64,000 nt of DNA from Earliella scabrosa (Eukaryota; Basidiomycota; Agaricomycetes; Polyporales; Polyporaceae). Positions 46,040 through 57,823 of this stretch are shown here, piece after piece. Positions within the stretch are counted from its first letter, which is position 1. Every line of letters begins with the position of its first letter. A program made the translations under genes and the position numbers. The stretch covers positions 930,001 through 994,000 of the forward strand of contig JABYQQ010000011.1 in the NCBI GenBank assembly GCA_022605405.1, read 5' to 3'. Under the pieces are notes generated by a model. It was not told the origin of the DNA, ran no database searches, and was given only the letters and a program-made list of their open reading frames with translations.

Positions 46040-49000
46040 ATGCGCGGGCGCGGGAGTCCCAGCAAACGTAAACAGGCCACAGCGGGCCACTTCCACGCCT
46101 CAGAACAACTGAATGCCATCAGGATTGGCGGAGACAAACGGCGGCGGACACTGCTGCAAGTTCCGCAGGAACGTCCTGCCCCTCCTCAGGTCTTCCGGAC
46201 GGATCCCCCGCACGCTCCCCCGCACGCTCCCCCGCACGCTCCCCCGCACGCTCCCCCGCACGCTCCCCCGCACGCTCCCTCGCACCAGCATCTGCCGGAC
46301 AGCGAAGGACCCAACCGCCAGACAAATCAATCGTCCGTATCCGCGTGGGACTCCTTCGCCAACGGAGGTCTCCGCCTGCCGTCACGTTCGACCTCTTCCA
46401 GCCAGGCTCACTACCATTTAGCTCCGACCCCGGCGCCGGCGACACACGGACCCCCAGACGTTCTTGGATTTCGCTTCGACTTCCCCGTAAGTTGTCTCTC
46501 GCAACATGCTGCTCCTCGAACTCATGCTGGCCATGCCGCTCCGCTATGACCTTCAGGAGAAGTTGAACCAATCGGGCCAACCCTCGAACGATGGCAAGAA
46601 GTCGTCTCACGATCCTGCCGGGCCCAAAGTGAACAACACCATTGTAAGTGACATTCTGGTCGACGGGGCCCGCTTGAACTCAAGGATGTGTAGCCTCCCT
46701 CAGCTCGCAATGCGAATTTCCTCGACAATCATGCCGAGGCGGTTCTACAAGAGCTACTCAATCATGATATGCCGCCTAAGGAAGGTGATGCGTGCTATTC
46801 CTGCCAAACTCAACTCGCGCACGGAAGCCCCGATCAGCCACGCTACAAGTGCCGCGATTGCTACCCGATGCCTAGTCTCTGCAGCAGCTGCGCACGCAAG
46901 ATCCATGCCATGGCTCCTTTTCACAGGATACTTCGCTGGAACATCAAGCTTGGATTCTGGGACAAGATCACGGCGACGGACTTGGGCGTCAGATTGTACG
47001 CAGGTCATGGGGGTCGCCCTTGTCCGCGTATCTCTCGCGCTCCTCGCATGATGTGCGCAGTTCATAGTCACGGTGTCATGAAGATACCAGTAAGCTTCTG
47101 TGAATGCGCGATGCCACCCGATGGCGCTGCTCCGCGCCAGCCTGCTCAAGAGACCTCTAAGAGCGCAGTCGTGGCAGTCGCGCAGCGGCCCGTGTCTCGA
47201 CTACGCGTTCCTGAGCCCCTACAGTTACTTCGACTTGGCTTGTACCCCGCTAGCTGGTCGACGCCTCGGACATTCTTCACCCTAGGAGTCATGCAAGACT
47301 ACCATCTACTGTCGTTGCAAGGGAATCTGAGCGCCCAAGATTTCTACACGTCCCTTGCAAGGATGACGGACAACGTTGCCCCGCACGACCTTCCAGTGGG
47401 TCTTGAGGCAGTTCATGACATCCTTTGGGCCGGCTGACACGTGAACTACAGGATCGCTACCGAGAATTCATGGCATCCATGCGTGAGTTCGCGTTCCTGC
47501 GTGCCTGCAAGCGGGGCGGACAGACGCCTCGACGGAATATGCCCGCACGAAGTTTAGCAGTGCTATGTCCGGCATGTCCACAGCCCAACATCAACATGCG
47601 CCCCGACTGGCACCTTCGCAGCCCTGAGTTCAGGTTAGCGACATGGCGGTACTCATGCGTGCTCGCGCTCAACGTGTTTGTCTATCCTAGGTATCTCGAC
47701 GCGCTGTTCTATGCCATCGACGGCAACTACCACCAGCATCAACGCAAGAAGCCGTTGGATCCTAACGACTTTGCGCTGACTGCGGGAGCCGCCTACTTTG
47801 CAAACGAGGCCGACTTCCGCAAATATTTGCAGATGACAGGGGATGTCGAAGCCGAGGTACGTACCATGGTTGAGCTACACCATGTGGGTTACCCAAGCGG
47901 GACGCATAAGGAATCGACGTGTAACAAGTTCGGCGCGATGGGACCGGGAGGGTACACACACCCCGTGAGCGGAATCCTCGCTATATCATGTCGACATGAA
48001 CTCGTGCTACCGCAATCAATAATTGACCTGATAAGCAACGAGAAGTGAGTCTGCACTTGTCGCAGTCGCAGTGTTTCGTGTGGCTTACCCTTAGCAGAGC
48101 GCACATCGTAGACTTTGCTGTGATATCGGCGACCCAAGCTTACATCACTCTGCGTCTGCTCAAGCAGTATTATGACGTAAATTGCCAATACATGGTCCGT
48201 ATGCCCATCCGTCTGGCGGACATGGCGAAGCTCCTTCCTTTGCTCGGCTCCATCCAGACGACGCGTCTTCCCACGATTCAAGGCGCAGTGCCCGCGTTCC
48301 ATCAATACGCTCACCGCGAACAATGCCAGTCCTTCCAGTCTCCGAACTGTCTCCCCGGCAGTGGCAAGTACGACGGCGAGACCAATGAGCGCAAATGGAA
48401 TCAAACCAACGCTTCTGCGCGTCGATCGAGGGAGATGGTCTCCGGAGGACGGCATGACTTCATCAATGACTTATTGTCGGACATCAATGTGCGCAACGTT
48501 CACAACATAGGTGAGAGTATCTTCCTTGTTCCGTGCGCATCGGGATGGAGCTCACGAAACCCACCAGCGCAAACCTTGAAGCAAAAGCACAATGATGCAG
48601 TCAAGTACCACTCCGAGGCTAAGGCGTACCTAACGAGTGTGGAAGCAAAGATTCCGCGCGAGGTGTTACAGCAGTGGAAGGACGATCATGCGGCCTGGCT
48701 TGAGAAGGTTGTAGACATCAAGAACCACAAGCATATGGACAATCCTTTTGTGACCCGCAAGGACGACGGTGAGCGTCACGCTCGCGGGAAATGATCTATG
48801 CTGACGACGAATCTAAGGCATCTCTAGAGCCTCCGTTGGCGAGGCCTTGAAGAGCCGCACCGCCACCCCTGATCGTGGCTACGGGATGGAGCTCGTCGGT
48901 GCTATCGAAGGAATGGTCGATCTCGACAAGGAGCGGTGAGAGCATCGTACTTCATTGTTATGACGACATTTGTGACGTTCTTTACCAGCCTCGAGCTGAT

Positions 49001-50452
49001 CAATCAGGTTGCGAATACGGACGGCACGAAGGCACGACAGTGCTCTGCTATGGCAGCGCGAGTGGACGCGTTCCTCTCAAAAGCACGAACGGTGGAAGAT
49101 ATCTACAGCCGCTACGTCAACCCTCTCGTCGCGGCCGCATTCTACGATGTGCAGCGCCGAGTGGGATCCACCAGCGAGACCTCTCCTCAGTGCCAGAACC
49201 ACCCAGGGGAAAACCACGTCGTGACGAGCAATGTCAGGCAGGCTGGGGGCACACCCCTCGATCCCTCAGGCTCGCTCGGTCTAGGCCCTCTCCCTTCTTG
49301 CCTACCCTGGCGAGATGATGAGGACGATCGGCGATGCAGCATACCGACACCGATCCCTATCAAGCCTCCGGTCTTGAGAGACACTTTTCTTGCATCACTA
49401 GTAGCCGACATCATGGACGTGGACATCTATCTCCCTTCTTTGTACCACAGTCTCATCCGACATCACCCAGCTCTGGCCCCGGCCGTAGCGATCGAGAGAG
49501 AGCTGCGCCAGGGCGAGGCTCACGACGCGTTGAACGAGCTTCGCCTCCAAATCATGGCGCGCCACAGCCTGCGCGACCTAGACGACCAAGGCGCAGGGCA
49601 AGCTCACGGCAAGCGGGTGCGCGAGATGGAAGAGAAGCACCTGAAAGCGGCGAACAAATATCGCGACGAGTACGGACGAATCCGAACCCTTCTGCTGGCG
49701 CTAGGTGTCTCACATGATGACGCCACTTTCCGCGAGCTGAAAGAGGAGGATTGCTCCGCAATCACAGAGAAACGCAAAATCGGTGACAGTCGCAAGACCC
49801 GCAGCTGGTTGTGGGCTGATCTTTCCATCCTCACTGAGGATGTTGAATCAGACGTAAAGGCGTTCATGCTGGAAAGTAGGTCGACCACCAAAGTATCTAT
49901 GCGATGAGCTCCGCTGATCGTGCTCCAGATTCTCGCCCTCATTGGTTCAGATGTAGCGCTGCCGAAGCTCGCTGGTGCGAGGAAGTATACCTGAAACGCG
50001 AGGAAATGTACCGCACTCTGCTGTTCTTTGCAGCGCTTGCTTTGGCGTGGCACACTCGAGCTCTGGAAGCGGACCAGCTAGGCCAACTTGGATCAGGGGC
50101 TTACGCTCGACGGTGAGTCAACGTCTAGGCAGCTCTGTAGCCAACGCCGCTGATCCCGCCTTCAAGGCAAGCCCATCGGTATGAGAGATTGTCGGCTGCC
50201 GCGAAGCTGATCTATCCCGAGTGTATCTCAGAGGTGATATGGATCTGTCACTTTCTGCGCGTGTTTCAAACTGATGGTATGTACTTATCAGGGCGTTGGC
50301 ATGCCTGGTTGGAAGCCGTCTGCGCCTTCGACGATAGCCGAGAGCTCTGTGGCGGCACCATTAGCACAGACACAGGGATGAATGCTTCGACGCTACATGT
50401 TATACACGATACCGGTCTTACAGCACAAATAGCGTCATGTATCTATTACTAA
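46040..50452 (+). CDS. KDZ-type DNA transposase with CxC zinc finger (intact)
   Basis: Twelve exons give 1262 aa with all phases consistent: 46040-46486, 46557-46643, 46694-47395, 47452-47633, 47691-47856, 47911-48044, 48098-48510, 48568-48768, 48818-48935, 48989-49879, 49951-50112 and 50167-50452. Residues 212-255 are a CxC2-like finger (CYSC, CRDC, CSSC, then H-x5-H). LCPACPQPNIN comes next. The Kyakuja-Dileera-Zisupton core follows: IDGNYH (D483), YYDVNCQY (D599) and GETNERKW (acidic residues E667/E670), the expected DDE-type catalytic residues. An Ala/Glu/Arg-rich coiled tail comes after. KDZ elements cut and paste DNA and are expanded in mushrooms. No frameshift or stop was found. The exon 10/11 donor (AG/GTCGAC) is weak. 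Element ends were not identified. Confidence 0.88.
46204..46281. repeat. 12-bp coding repeat (PHAP)n in transposase N terminus
   Basis: About six copies of CACGCTCCCCCG encode PHAP repeats inside the first transposase exon, in frame. Confidence 0.85.
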
Positions 50453-50615
50453 TGGCAACGGAAGACGAGACTAGTGAGGTCCTCACACACTGGGCTACTG
50501 TTCGGTTTTGCAAAGTTGGTTCTCCGCGCGCGGACAACATGAGTATATTGCTGGTATCGCGCCGTCAAACGGTCTTGAGGTTCGTCTTGCCGCCCTGCGA
50601 GCGGCCTCACAGACG

Positions 50616-51930
50616 TGCCCCGCGCTGACTCGCTTGCCGGTCGACTCGACACGCAGTGCGCATGCGAACCGTGTCCGAGCCCCGTCCATCGTGTAGCCGT
50701 AGTGAAGCGCCCTCGAATCCACCCGGAAACGGTCCATTACCCGCTTACCCGCCCGCCCGCGACTGGCTGCAAGCACTGGAGGACAGACATGCTCCTTGCG
50801 TCATGCGCCGGACGCGACTGCAATCGGCCGTGGCCGGTGGTTCAACGGGCAGCGCGCTCCGTCAGGCCTTCGTACATCGCGGGATCTTGAGAGGCCGACC
50901 GGCCCCAGCATCGACGACAGCTCCCCAGCTATACACATGGCCCAAGCCCCGCCGGTCAGCGTCTTTCAACCGGGGCGTGCACGCATGCTGACGTACCGGG
51001 ATGACATTGACACTACAGATCAACGTCCGCGCTGAGACTGGAGGCCCGTTCCGCGGGCCCCGGTGCCGGTCTGTCCCTGTCGAATCTCTCGATACATCGC
51101 CGCGTCTTGCGCCAAGCGGCGCGTTCGCACTCGTACATACGGTGAGCGTCGCCGATTGACCACGACCAGAGTGCTTGATGTCTAATCAAAATACCGGTCA
51201 GAGACCTGTGCAGATCTCGCCGAGGTCTAGAGCTCACCGCTAACCTCTTGACGTGAGCGCCGCGAACTGACTCTCTTCCTCACTCACTGACGACCCCTCC
51301 CGCGAGGTGCACAGGGTGGTGACGCACTCGGCTACGGCTCTGCGTCCCGAGTATCGCCAATGCGACCCCTCCCCTCAGGTCGCAGTGCGGATCTTCGAGC
51401 GGCACGAGTGACGACCGATCGCCCGCAGCTGACTCGAGAAGGTCTGTGTCGGAGATAGCAGGTCAGCTATGCGAGCTCACATTCGTTGCATTCCCAGTAC
51501 GCACCACGACTCCGGCCGGCCGTCGCACAACTGCAAGTCCCGGTGTGGCCCGTCCGTGCGCGGGTGGATGGTCCCGACTCTCGAGGTCAGTGTTGCGAGC
51601 GCAGACGTGCACCGCGCTGACCCCCTTACTGACAGTGCGCCCGCGAACCTCGAGCTCGGGGGCACGTCGGACATGCGGGTCCGTCCGTCCGTCGTGTAGT
51701 CGTGTCTCCAACGTTGGCACGCCCTCGGGTCCCCCCGCAACAGGGGTCCACCCGTGTTCCCGCCCGCACTCGACTGATCGGACGTACTCGCCAGCCTCAC
51801 GAGTTCCGGCCCGCTGCCTCCACCACACTCCCAGCGCGTCATCTGCGTGCTGCACCGACCTAGGCGGGTGACTCAACGCGCAGCACGCTCCGTCACGCCC
51901 TCGTATGTCGCCGGATATTGAAAGGCCGTT
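50616..51930. repeat. diverged direct duplication, about 1 kb apart
   Basis: The segment at about 50616-50905 (CCGCGCTGACTCGCTTGCC, later CAACGGGCAGCGCGCTCCGTC) reappears, clearly diverged, at about 51607-51930 (CCGCGCTGACCCCCTTACT, later CAACGCGCAGCACGCTCCGTC). The order of blocks is the same. Confidence 0.55.
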
Positions 51931-53310
51931 CGGCAACACCAAACATCGAGGGACGACCGCCGGAGTGTGTAGCACGCCACTCAAAAGCGCGGATTCGCCC
52001 GTCTGAACCGACCAGCACGAAACTGGAGGCTGCAGAGGTGCGTGTCAGGGCAGCCAGACGCGATATCAGGCTCGGACTCACCGCTGCCCCGCGCACGCCG
52101 CACACTGGGAGGACGATATTGCTGGTATCGCGGAGTGTTGGTGGGGCCGTGTCGTGAGACGTCGCGGAAAACGACAATCGCCCGCCGGAGAGCCTTGAGT
52201 TAGTCACGGATGGTCGAGCTAGCGAGGCAGAATGGTGCGTTGACTTTCAAGTTGAAGCAACAGGCTGGCGGGTCGCGCGCCCGCCGTCGTCGCGCAACTT
52301 CAGATCACCTGTCGATCTGAGCTGAGTGGTGACCTGACTGTTGTAAAGGTAGACATTCCCTATCGTTTCGTGCGGCGCAAGTAGGCCACGTAGGAGGCTA
52401 GCAGTAACAAAGGCAGAGGGGAGGAGGCCAAAGCTCTCGCGCGTTCATCCGCCCACGGGCGCCTCACTCGGCTATCCCCTTTGCTCTCGCCCACCTCCTG
52501 ACCCCGGGCCACCGTGCGGGACGCGGCTGCGTTGCTATTTTCCCACCGACACTGGTGCTCCTCCTCCTCCTCCTCTACCATAGAGCTAGACACCCACTCT
52601 CTCGGCCCCGCCCTCTGGCCCACTCTGTCGACGAAGCACCACGGAGCGCCTTTGCAGCCGCCAGCCTTCGAGTGTGTTGTCAATCGCCGTCCTCCGCCAC
52701 GCTATCGTCGTGTAGTCCGGCCCTTCTCTCTCTCGATCGACACGTCCACCGGGGGAGATGCGGAAGGTCAACAGGTCGCTATGGCGGAATCAGGTATTGG
52801 GCGATGGCGAGGGGAAATTAATTCCCAACGGCCGCCGTGGCTGGATCTGGCCCACGCGGAGATACATGGAGGTCGAGAGGGAGCGCAAAGCCATGCGATA
52901 AGGCATCCGAGGTGGGCCTTGTTGTTCCCGATGAGCACATGCTGTGTTGAATGGCTGATGATTCTGGCCAGGAGTGAGCCCAGCCAACACTGAGTGCCAG
53001 CGTGTGCATCTATACCTCTAGCAGACCTCCCTGCCCATTCCGCTGTACGTCACTCGGGAACGAGGTGAGTTATAACGCCTAGACCCTGGCCGCGCTGACG
53101 CTGACAGATGTACATATTGTGCAGGTCCGTGTCGGTCATCTCACCTTCCGACCACGGTTCGTCACGAATCCACGCCGGTGCCCAGTGGTATCTACCTTCG
53201 GGCGTTGGGATGAGGCGAGAACTCGCGGGTTCGATGCCCGGTGCTCAAATCGCAGGAGACGAGCGTCGGCCAGAAGGTCGCCGACGCGGGTGGACGTGTC
53301 TGGGCGGCGT

Positions 53311-54030
53311 AGTCCGACACGACCGGGTTCTTGTGAGTGCTTCTCTAGCATTCGGTTCTCGAACGTGAGTTGGGTCACTACATGCTATCCGGGAGTGCGA
53401 TACTGACCATCTCGCGCTACCCGCAGAGGAACGAAGTCCTCGCTGACTTGCCGAGCGCGACCGGCGACTCGATCGACCCGACAACATAGGGCAATCGTCC
53501 GCAGTGTTCCCCGCCGCCTCGTGTAATATCTCCAACTTCTTCACGCCCAGCAGCTCGTCATCGACGTCACGCTTGGGCGCGACTGGTGCGTACCCCCTCC
53601 GCTTCCGTCTGCGCTGCCCTCCACGCCCGTTCTGACTTGAGCTTGGTGACCTGCCGCGTGCAATTTGGGGACGTCTACTCAAGCACCTGCGGACACCCCG
53701 GTGTGCCCGCGGATCCGAACTCCTGCGGACGGAACTATCAAGACTACCGTACTCACCCAGCGCGTGGGGCCAATAGTCTTCCAACTCCACCCCACCTACC
53801 ATGCTCCTGCCCGGAACCCAACACAGCTGCCAGCAGGGGTTGTTGGCGGCATCATGAGCATCGACGCAGTCTGACACGACCGGGATCTTGTGAGTGCTCC
53901 TGGCATTTCCGTGGGGGATTGTAGGTGCTGACGCGATGTTCTTGTCTAGCGTTGGGTTCTGGAGCGTGAGTTTGTCGACTCTATGCTATGCGGGAGTGGG
54001 ATACTGACCATACCGGGCTACCAGCTACAC
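53311..54030. repeat. direct repeat pair, about 560 bp apart
   Basis: The block at 53311-53424 (CCGACACGACCGGG, CTTGTGAGTGCT, GGGAGTGCGATACTGACCAT) recurs at 53868-54030 with about 45 extra bases in the middle of the second copy. Confidence 0.65.
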
Positions 54031-54803
54031 CCCTCAAGCGATGAATGACGACCTGATTCTCATGTGCTGCGCCAGATCCATCGGGCCATTCCACACCTCG
54101 CGGAAGGCATTCAGCTGGACCGGTGACTAGGAGACAGTCGGTGGTGAGCGGAGGATGACGGAGGGTCACGGATGAAGTAACACGGAGCAGGCGGGCAGGG
54201 CAAAACGGGCGCGGAGGAGGAATGGATGACGGTGAATGCACGGCTGAGGAACTGGGGAGGGGCAGATGACAACTAGCGCGGCGACACCCTGGCCCCCAGG
54301 GTGCTGGTTGCGATTGTTCTTGCAAGTCAACGCGCCCGTTTCATCTGAAATCACACTCGCTAATGCAATCGTCCTTCATAGTGTACATCGGGACTAGAGT
54401 GTGTTCCCACAATCTGACTCCTGACGCTTGTGTGCAGCCTTGGTGCTCGAAGCCGCTAGCGAGCTGCGTCGATGCCGTGCAGATGCACAAACCGGTAGAT
54501 TGCGCGCGGCTGGGCTCGGTGTAGAGCATTCGTAAACGACCATGCCAAACACGGCCCAATCGAAGAGTGATCCTACGGGGATTTGAACCATCGCAGACGA
54601 CAACCCATTTTGTTCACCAAGTACGTGATGCGTATAGCTTACTAAGCAACATATAGCTTACTATCTAACAAGGGCTAAGAGCACTACCCGAGGAGTCGGT
54701 CGTCCGAGCGTGGGTCGTGTACAGCGCGGCGTCCACTTGCCTGTGCCGAAGGGCCACGCTCGTCCCGGGGTGTAAAATGGTGATCTACGCGCCGAACAGC
54801 GCT

Positions 54804-54990
54804 GTCGACGGACCAGGAGCGAGGGCGAGGCCCACGCGAGTGAGAACTGAGTGCGGCACAGGCAAGGGCGACGCTCGCTCCAGAGGCGCACACGACGTCA
54901 GACGGCGAGACAGCACGATCCGACAGGCGGGTCATGCACGTCCTCCACGCCCCAGAGGGCGCAGTCGACGGACCAGGAGCGAGGGCGGGG
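54804..54990. repeat. repeated GTCGACGGACCAGGAGCGAG block, 160 bp apart
   Basis: A block of about 24 bp occurs at 54804 and 54964 and in part (GTCGACGGAATAGG) near 55123. It suggests a decayed tandem array with a period of about 160 bp. Confidence 0.55.
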
Positions 54991-55464
54991 CAGATGGGAC
55001 TGAGCACTCCGCGCGGCACGCCGTCCTGTGCCGAACGCCGACGCGCGCTCCGGTGACGTGGAGTGAGGAGACGACCTGACAAGTCGGCGGTCTATTGACC
55101 TCAACCAACTACTCGATGGGGCTGTCGACGGAATAGGGACACCCTAAGGCGCGACTATAGGCAAGGCTGCTCACCGCCCGAGGTGGGGATATGTTTCCGC
55201 CGGCCGCAATCGAAGCCGGTGTTGATTGATCACAGGCATGCAAGGGAGGAAGTGGCGGAAGAAGCACGGTTGTTGGCCAAACATCGCCGGGCGTTTGCCC
55301 AACTCTGTGATGATCGATCTGCGTCGCTTGGGAGGCGCGATCGGCATCGACGCTGCGCCCACATGGAGATCTGACCCCTTGAAGCGCTGACCGGGATATA
55401 ATCAGACGGTGTTGGCCTTCCCCATGGAATAGCCATCCCTATCAGTAACAGCCCACTAGCCACG

Positions 55465-56113
55465 ATGTCTTCTGCACGCCGATACACCGAACCGGCGCAA
55501 GAGCGGTACTATTGCCCGGTGTGCGCGACACTCCTCTCCATCCAGGAATGCGAGCGTTCTGGGCATCTTATGGAAGGTTGCAAATACGTCGAGGTGAGCT
55601 TCCATATTGCAGGTCGCGAGGGAGCTGGGATACTAAACGACGTTGCGATAATTATGGGGTGTACACAGTGCTACCACTTCGACACCTCCTACGTCGGGTG
55701 GCCGAAGCGCTTCTTATGGATCACGGAGCCAGCTGATGCCTCGCAGGGATGCGCAGACGCTGCGCGCACTCTGAAGAACGCCTCGGCGGCGATGTGGGGC
55801 TCTTTGGCGGTGCGCGCCGAGTCCAAGACTCACCAGCCGTTCGATGCCAACGAGCCCGGCACCAGTGCGTCGAGGGGAGGTATTGCGAGTCAAAGAGGCA
55901 AACCTGTGAGCAAGAGAAGGGTACGTTCATATACCGCTTTCCGTTGGGGTATACCTACTCACTCAGCGTCAGGACTCAGACAGACAGGCCGCAACGATAC
56001 AGGTGGTTTCGTCGCGGAAGAAACAACAGAAGAACGTTGAGAGGAAGCGTTTTCAGGGGAGGAAGTCTACGGGCGGGAGGGTAGAGATAGATCTCACCGT
56101 CGAGGACGAGTGA
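55465..56113 (+). CDS. zinc-binding protein ending in an H3 K9-like motif and a SUMO-interaction-like tail
   Basis: Two exons (55465-55920 and 55967-56113, phase-0 intron of 46 nt) give 200 aa. The N-terminal 70 residues hold candidate zinc ligands: C17-x2-C20, C29, H34, C39 and C66-x2-C69-x-H71. The middle is low-complexity. Exon 2 encodes a basic stretch (SRKKQQKNVERKR, probable NLS), then GRKSTGGR at residues 183-190, then VEIDLTVEDE at the very C terminus. RKSTGG equals histone H3 residues 8-13, including K9, S10 and T11. IDLT followed by acidic residues is a classic SUMO-interaction motif pattern. Without the splice the frame reads to 56040 with an unremarkable tail. Probably nuclear; function unknown. 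Confidence 0.72.
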
Positions 56114-56215
56114 AGTACGGTTTTGTGAGCCTCTTCGAGACACTTCTGAGATGCCTCAGTATCTCCTACCAGACGATGCGGCAGCCAAGGCGCCCGAAGA
56201 GGCGCCGACGTCGGA

Positions 56216-56222
56216 TATATAG
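56216..56222 (+). promoter_or_regulatory. TATA-like element
   Basis: TATATAG about 40 nt upstream of the ATG at 56260. Confidence 0.35.
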
Positions 56223-56259
56223 AGCCCATGCATAAGCGGGATATGCTTGCCTCTACATC

Positions 56260-56884
56260 ATGTCGGCCCCCCAACGCACGTATCCAGTAGACCTCTACAC
56301 GGAAGACCTGAGATTACGCCTGAGCGATGATGTTGAGGGGGAAGTGGTACGTGCAATGCTCTTCTGATACCCCATGACTGACTGACTGACTGACTGACTG
56401 ACCACACGGTGGCTAGCGGATGTTGCTGGTCAGTCTGCACGTCCTCCGGCTCTCAGGACGTCTCCGTGTAGAAGTGCGCTGGGACGAGGCTTGGATTCGA
56501 AGCTCGCCCGGGTCGAGTGGCGGTCACAACTTGCCCTACGTTCTAGTCAGGCCAACAGTCACGATCTTCGTACCTTCCAGACCGCTGTCTGACCCGATTA
56601 TCATGGTGGTACATCGCTTGCACGGGGTTCATTTGCATGTGAGTCCCCTGCTCGTTCGACCCCACGCTGATGATTGACTGCGCCCTCAGCGCCGCATGTT
56701 GGTCGCTATATCCTTCTACGAGGGCATGGATGACGGCCGTCGGAAAGTCCTCGTAGACATCGAGGTACAATTCTTGAGGAGGCAGCAGCAGCGTCATGCC
56801 GAGATGTACAGCATGAGCGACATAGCGTCTGGTGACATCGTTCACAATGATGTGGACAATGACCTGTCCGGGGATGAAGAATGA
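56260..56884 (+). CDS. small orphan protein, three exons
   Basis: Exons 56260-56346, 56417-56638 and 56690-56884, both introns in phase 0, give 167 aa. It is rich in hydrophobic beta-strand segments (MLLVSLHVLRLSGRLRVEVRW, VLVRPTVTIFVP, IIMVVHRLHGVHLH, KVLVDIEVQFLRRQ) and has an acidic C terminus (DNDLSGDEE). The alternation of strands with short linkers and the phase-0 introns after a strand recall the modules of the 35-39 kb genes, but no Trp pair is present. The first intron carries about six ACTG units. It starts 147 bp downstream of the zinc/H3-motif gene on the same strand. Function unknown. Confidence 0.6.
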
Positions 56885-57823
56885 GGATGTACGCTGTACT
56901 AACTTCACGAGTGTCAGACTCGGAGTGCTGGGAGGGACATTCGATATTACTGCTAACTTCACTGCGCTGTACTAGAATGCAGGAGTCGTTACGGATTGCC
57001 ACGATGGACCATGGACGTGAGTGCGCACGCGTAAGGGTTGATGGCGCGCTAGGACCATGAGAACTTTGGTGCCTTTGTCATTCGGCGCGTGGAGATGGGA
57101 CCGGCAAACGAGGGACCGCCCAGCGGAGAGCCGGGACCAAGACACGAAGAGGCGAGAACCGGATGATGTTCCAGATCGACTATCCGATGGAACACGAGAA
57201 CGCCTCCGAGGAGGGGTCCGTGCAGTCTTCGCAAGGGAGCTCGGCGTCTGGGCACACCAAACGGTAGACGAGATGTCCACTTGAGAATTTCAGGGCCTAC
57301 AAGGGCGTCGTTAACACGATTCGGCGTGTGTTGCGATACATACGCAGACGGCACGGTCGTCACAACCCGGAGAGTATCCAGCAAGGTTGCGGCACAAGAG
57401 GAGTATGCTGTGGAGACATACTCGCACATGGAGGAGAGGGTGTCGACATCGTCTAGACCTTGGGGGACAATGTGATATAATAGACTGAGCATTAGCATGA
57501 CCTCGTCCTGCAAGCGAATGACGAGCCTAGCCACTGCCTACACCGTTAGAACTTGAAGACTCTTACAATTAATAGCCTTCGACACCTGGCCCAATGCTCT
57601 CGCCGTGTAAATTGGTGCAGATGAGCGAGCATGAGATTGACTGGCATCACGTCACATAGCCGTGTGTACACGCGCTGACCTCGTCGAAGAACTTAGGACC
57701 GTTTGGCAGATGAGGAGAGAGTGCGACCACGGTAGATTGGGCGAAGAAAGACCAATAAAGATGTACATAGATCATGGAGGAAGATGGGGAACATACAATG
57801 AACTCGACGAGAACGTCTCCTGT
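56885..57823. other. intergenic stretch with a motif copy
   Basis: About 940 bp. GATGGGACC occurs at 57093-57101. A minus-strand frame at about 57290-57500 (LYHIVPQGLDDVDTLSSMCEY) looks protein-like but lacks a start. Confidence 0.4.

Larger units (their letters stand above)
50453..55464. other. gene-poor, GC-rich stretch with old segmental duplications
   Basis: About 5 kb without any convincing gene, though many GC-driven frames are open. It carries the duplicated segments listed separately. A pol III B-box-like string (GGTTCAAATCC, minus strand) lies at about 54580-54590. Confidence 0.45.

Noticed and set aside
53190..53260. tRNA-like T-arm (GGGTTCGATGCCC)
   Set aside because: No matching acceptor stem or anticodon arm could be found upstream.
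54571..54660. tRNA-like sequence on the minus strand (GGTTCAAATCC B-box-like string with an A-box-like string upstream)
   Set aside because: The T-stem and acceptor stem do not pair and the box spacing is too long. At most a tRNA-derived relic.
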